Assembly (NCBI GenBank): GCA_019117105.1
Contig: DXAH01000013.1
Coordinates: 1-64,000 of the forward strand
Origin: Duodenibacillus intestinigallinarum
GTDB taxonomy: Bacteria > Pseudomonadota > Gammaproteobacteria > Burkholderiales > Burkholderiaceae_F
Reading direction: 5' to 3'
Length of the DNA: 64,000 nt
Shown one piece after another: positions 61,324 to 64,000 of this stretch. The notes below the pieces were generated by a model. It made no database searches and had not been told where the DNA came from. It worked only from the letters and a program-made list of their open reading frames with translations. How positions within the stretch are numbered: the stretch's first letter is position 1; every line of letters starts with the position of its first letter. The translations under genes and the position numbers were made by a program.

Positions 61324-62649
61324 ATGCGAGTCTTAACCGGCATCAACACCACGGGCACGCTTCACCTCGGAAACTACTGCGGTGCCATACGCCCCTGCGT
61401 GCAGGCTTCCAAACGCGACGACGTGGAAAGCTTCTTTTTCATGGCCGACTTGCATGCGCTCATCAAATGTCACGATCCCGACCGCATTGAAAAGAGCCGC
61501 ATGCAGATTGCGGCAAGCTGGCTTGCCTGCGGCCTCGACCCCGAACGCGTGACGTTCTACCGTCAAAGCGACATCCCCGAAATTCCGCTGCTCAATTGGA
61601 TGTTGAACTGCGTGTGCTCCAAGGGGCTCATGAACCGTGCGCACGCCTACAAGGCTTTCCTGGAAGCCAATCAGGACGCGGGCGAAGACCCCGACGCCGG
61701 CGTGTCCATGGGTCTTTTCTGCTACCCGGTTCTGATGGCCGCCGACATTCTGATGTTCAACGCCGACCGCGTCCCAGTGGGACGCGATCAGATTCAACAC
61801 CTGGAAATGGCCCGCGATATGGCCACGCGCTTTAACAACATGTACGGCCGAGGCAAGGAATTCTTCGTGCTGCCCTTCGAGCAGATCGATGAAAACGTCG
61901 AAATTCTCCCGGGCCTCGACGGCCGCAAGATGAGTAAGAGCTACAACAACGTCATTCCGCTCTTTGATGGCGGCGAAAAGGCGCTGCGCGAAGCGATCGG
62001 CCGCATCGTCACCGACAGCAAGCTGCCCGGCGAACCCAAGGATCCGCAAAGCACGTCGCTCACGCGCATCTACGAAGCCTTTGCCACGCGCGAAGAGTAC
62101 GACGCTTTCTGTCAGGAACTGCGCGACGGTCTGGGCTGGGGCGAAGCCAAGAAAAAGCTCATCGACAAGATCAACGGCGAAATCGGTCCGATGCGCGAAA
62201 AGTACGAATACTACGTTTCCCACCCGGCCGAACTCGAAGCCATTTTGCTGGCGGGCGCTGCCAAGGCTCGCAAGATTGCCTCGCCCTTTATCGAAGAGCT
62301 TCGCCACGCCGTGGGGCTTCGCAGCTTCACGATGTTGCGCAACGAAGAAGCCAAGGCCGAAGTGAAAACCACCGCCAAACCGCTCGGCGTGGTCAAACAA
62401 TACCGCGAAACCGACGGTCTCTTTTACTTCAAGCTCACTGAAGGCGCCGAAACGCTTCTGACCTCCGTCGGCTTTGAGAGCGGTCGCGACGCCGGCATGG
62501 CCGTGGGCAAACTCAAGGCTCAGGGACTCGCCGACACCAACAACGTTGTGTTGTCTGCCGGCGTGACGATCGAACAGGTCAATGCCGTTCTGTCTGCCAT
62601 GCGAGCGGCCGATGAGGAAAAGAAAAAGGCCAAGGCAGCCAAGAAGTAA
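61324..62649 (+). CDS. trpS: Tryptophanyl-tRNA synthetase with C-terminal extension
   Basis: 441 residues from ATG 61324 (MRVLTGINTTGTLHLGNY). Class I signatures are HLGN at 14-17 and KMSKS at 202-206. A usual TrpS ends near residue 335; here about 105 more residues follow. Part of the extension, KQYRETDGLFYFKLTEG with ETLLTSVGFESGRDAG, looks like the small YegP/DUF1508 fold, and the end is Lys/Ala-rich. Long TrpS forms occur in other Burkholderiales. It is followed by two hairpins. Confidence 0.94.
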   Translation: MRVLTGINTTGTLHLGNYCGAIRPCVQASKRDDVESFFFMADLHALIKCHDPDRIEKSRMQIAASWLACGLDPERVTFYRQSDIPEIPLLNWMLNCVCSKGLMNRAHAYKAFLEANQDAGEDPDAGVSMGLFCYPVLMAADILMFNADRVPVGRDQIQHLEMARDMATRFNNMYGRGKEFFVLPFEQIDENVEILPGLDGRKMSKSYNNVIPLFDGGEKALREAIGRIVTDSKLPGEPKDPQSTSLTRIYEAFATREEYDAFCQELRDGLGWGEAKKKLIDKINGEIGPMREKYEYYVSHPAELEAILLAGAAKARKIASPFIEELRHAVGLRSFTMLRNEEAKAEVKTTAKPLGVVKQYRETDGLFYFKLTEGAETLLTSVGFESGRDAGMAVGKLKAQGLADTNNVVLSAGVTIEQVNAVLSAMRAADEEKKKAKAAKK

Positions 62650-62666
62650 GACATTCAGGCAAAAAA

Positions 62667-62703
62667 GATCCTGCCCCTTGCTGCTGCAAGCCCCGGCAGG
62701 ATC
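62667..62703 (+). terminator. First hairpin after trpS
   Basis: GATCCTGCC at 62667-62675 and GGCAGGATC at 62695-62703 form a perfect 9-bp stem, 18 bases after the stop codon. No T-run. Confidence 0.5.
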
Positions 62704-62738
62704 ACGACCCAGGGAAAAACTTGTTTCCCGCAGTCTGC

Positions 62739-62764
62739 AGGGCACTCCGTCGGAGTGCCCTTTT
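62739..62764. terminator. Terminator shared by trpS and the molbindin gene
   Basis: A stem of about 10 bp (AGGGCACTC with GAGTGCCCT, 62739-62761) is followed by TTTT on the plus strand. It sits between the convergent trpS and mop genes. Confidence 0.8.
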
Positions 62765-62771
62765 ACTTACC

Positions 62772-62984
62772 TCATTCAGCAACGGCAACCATCACGGACG
62801 AAGCCTTGATCACGGCGTAAGCTTCGCCGCCGACTTTAAGGCCCAGGCTCTGAGCAGAAGCCGTGGTGATCGAGGAAACGATCTTTTCCTTGGCTTCGGT
62901 TTCAATCGTCACTTCGGTGGTCACAGGACCTTCCTTGATGGCGATGATGGTGCCCTTGAGGCAGTTGCGAGCGGAAATTTTCAT
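62772..62984 (-). CDS. Molbindin (Mop/TOBE molybdate-binding protein)
   Basis: 70 residues from ATG 62984, with AAGGAG upstream; a longer frame from 63008 lacks such a site. The whole protein is one TOBE/Mop domain: SARNCLKGTIIAIKEGPVTT, EVTIETEAKEKIVSSITTAS, and SLGLKVGGEAYAVIKASSVM. Molbindins store or buffer molybdate as small oligomers. A ModE-like palindrome lies about 100 bp upstream. This fits the two molybdoenzyme operons of the window. Confidence 0.93.
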   Translation of the reverse strand: MKISARNCLKGTIIAIKEGPVTTEVTIETEAKEKIVSSITTASAQSLGLKVGGEAYAVIKASSVMVAVAE

Positions 62985-63053
62985 GATGTAACTCCTTAAA
63001 AAAATCAAGTTGAAAATTTCCAGCGAAGTTATATCGCATGTTTCTTTTCTCCG

Positions 63054-63068
63054 TCCTGACCGTCAGGA
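63054..63068. repeat. Perfect 15-bp palindrome between mop and cstA
   Basis: TCCTGAC-C-GTCAGGA, 7-bp arms around one base, located between the molbindin start and the end of the cstA-like gene. It may be an operator or part of the cstA transcript end. A second, shorter palindrome CCGTC-A-GACGG is at 63119-63129. Confidence 0.35.
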
Positions 63069-63082
63069 TTGCATCATGTAGA

Positions 63083-63109
63083 AGCGTTATACCTTAAATG
63101 AATAACGAA
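63083..63109. promoter_or_regulatory. ModE-like palindrome upstream of the molbindin gene
   Basis: CGTTAT (63085-63090) and ATAACG (63102-63107) flank 11 bases with core CTTAAA. The unit closely resembles the one at 60974-61001, including the same half-sites and the shared CTTAAA centre. It lies about 100 bp before the molbindin ATG. Confidence 0.5.
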
Positions 63110-63146
63110 TGCAATACGCCGTCAGACGGAGCTTGTACCGCAAAGC

Positions 63147-64000
63147 TCAATCGCGTTTGACGATAGGCGCCGCATCCCTCAGTTTGAGCACGCAGTGGTA
63201 CACCACCAAAAGCGCCAGCACAATAAGCGCTGCGGCCACGACGAACTGCAAGCCATGAATCATCCAAACAAACGTGCCGTCCATCCAGGCACCGATGATG
63301 CGAATCACTGCCTGAACAAGTGCGGTCATCGTCACGGCAAACATGATGGTCATGGGAGCGTAGAGCATCCAGCCCTTGCGCCCGGTGGACTTCAGGAACA
63401 CCGCCAAACCGGTGAGCACCAAAGCCGAGAGCAGCTGGTTGGCAGAACCGAAGAGCGGCCAAACACTCATATAACCGGCGATGCAAAGCGCGTAACCGGC
63501 CAAAAGTGTGAGGCACGTCGAAAATACCGTGTTCGTAAAGAGCTTCTGTACGGCCGTCTTTTCCTTGCCGGGTTCAGGCATGAAAAGTTCCTGCAGTGAC
63601 ATACGGCCGATGCGAGCCACAGCGTCCACTGAGGTGAGCGCCAAAGCCGAGACGCACATTGTGAGGATGCAGGCCGCGATCTGATGCGGCACGCCGAAGA
63701 TTTCGGTCAGAAAAGCCGCCACAGACCCCGAGAAAGTCTGAAAAGGCGTACCCGACGGCAAAACGCCGTTCGAAGCCGCAGCGCAGACCACGATAAGCGA
63801 AACGACACCCAGCACCACCTCTACACACATAGAGCCGTAGCCGACCAGACGCATGTCTTTTTCACTCGAAATCATCTTGGAGCTGGTACCGGAACTCACC
63901 AGCGAGTGAAAGCCCGAAACGGCGCCGCAGGCAATTGTCACGAAAAGAATCGGGAAAAGATCAAGCCCTTTGACGGTGAATCCGGCAAAAGCAGGCATGT
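63147..64000 (-). CDS. CstA-family carbon starvation/pyruvate transporter, C-terminal part
   Basis: The frame runs from the right edge of the window to a stop at 63147, so the start of the gene is outside. The visible 283 residues contain about eight hydrophobic segments and the CstA family blocks GAVSGFHSLVSSGTSSKMIS, VGYGSMCVEVVLGVVSL and WPLFGSANQLLSALVL. CstA and BtsT proteins import pyruvate or peptides. The protein ends in a short basic tail. The internal Met at 63998 is not the true start, because the family has a long N-terminal part. Confidence 0.9.
   Translation of the reverse strand, partial: MPAFAGFTVKGLDLFPILFVTIACGAVSGFHSLVSSGTSSKMISSEKDMRLVGYGSMCVEVVLGVVSLIVVCAAASNGVLPSGTPFQTFSGSVAAFLTEIFGVPHQIAACILTMCVSALALTSVDAVARIGRMSLQELFMPEPGKEKTAVQKLFTNTVFSTCLTLLAGYALCIAGYMSVWPLFGSANQLLSALVLTGLAVFLKSTGRKGWMLYAPMTIMFAVTMTALVQAVIRIIGAWMDGTFVWMIHGLQFVVAAALIVLALLVVYHCVLKLRDAAPIVKRD

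Noticed and set aside
1..64000. CRISPR array, prophage, integrated plasmid or rRNA operon
   Set aside because: No regularly spaced direct repeats, phage structural genes, integrase or rRNA sequence was seen; only the TnpB relic is mobile-element related.

Overview
The window looks like chromosomal DNA from a Sutterellaceae-type betaproteobacterium (Burkholderiales), probably a Sutterella-like, anaerobic or microaerophilic gut commensal. The evidence is gene order and gene content: the run TPR protein-lolB-ispE-tRNA-Gln-prs-rplY-pth-ychF, dksA next to hslVU, and kdsDC-lptCAB-rpoN are classic betaproteobacterial neighbourhoods; HslV has a short propeptide before its catalytic Thr; and respiratory genes are abundant (tetraheme flavocytochrome, two molybdoenzyme operons, a formate channel). 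The genus is an inference; no rRNA is present.

Layout. 1-1278: a gene tail and a broken Schlafen/AlbA_2-type ATP-binding gene. 1307-6117: ATP-cone-less class I ribonucleotide reductase nrdAB with a pair of NrdR-like boxes, and an AGCS symporter. 6182-7344: an HNH gene split by a relic of an IS200/IS605 TnpB element that keeps its structured right end. 7499-11526: a periplasmic tetraheme flavocytochrome with a divergent LysR gene and a second LysR gene. 11515-19330: a six-gene molybdoenzyme operon (catalytic subunit, Fe-S subunit, membrane anchor, TorD chaperone, NapG-like ferredoxin, and a fusion of a NapH-like membrane ferredoxin to a GltD-like NAD(P)H oxidoreductase). 19590-31218: helicase remnant, mutT, sppA, argB, hslUV, dksA, a COG0523 GTPase, rlmI, dapF and a lipid A acyltransferase. 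31365-49276: the long housekeeping block (lolB, ispE, tRNA-Gln, prs, rplY, DEAD-box helicase, pth, ychF, hslR, LPS synthesis and transport, rpoN, ptsN, rapZ, mutY, mutM). 49423-54120: formate/nitrite channel and methionine/SAM genes metK, metY, metA. 54128-60748: formate dehydrogenase operon with fdhE and fdhD. 61324-64000: trpS, a molbindin gene and the end of a cstA-like transporter.

How the genes work together. The cell seems to use formate as electron donor (membrane Fdh, FNT channel) and organic or inorganic acceptors through the flavocytochrome and the molybdoenzyme. The flavocytochrome lacks three of the substrate-binding side chains of canonical fumarate reductase, so its acceptor may be something else. 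Two closely similar palindromes, one before the formate dehydrogenase operon and one before the molbindin gene, resemble ModE boxes and suggest a shared molybdate-responsive control. MetA carries Glu111, the acetyl-CoA form, matching the downstream chemistry of MetY; metK has an upstream region with nested and mutually exclusive stems that could be a regulatory RNA.
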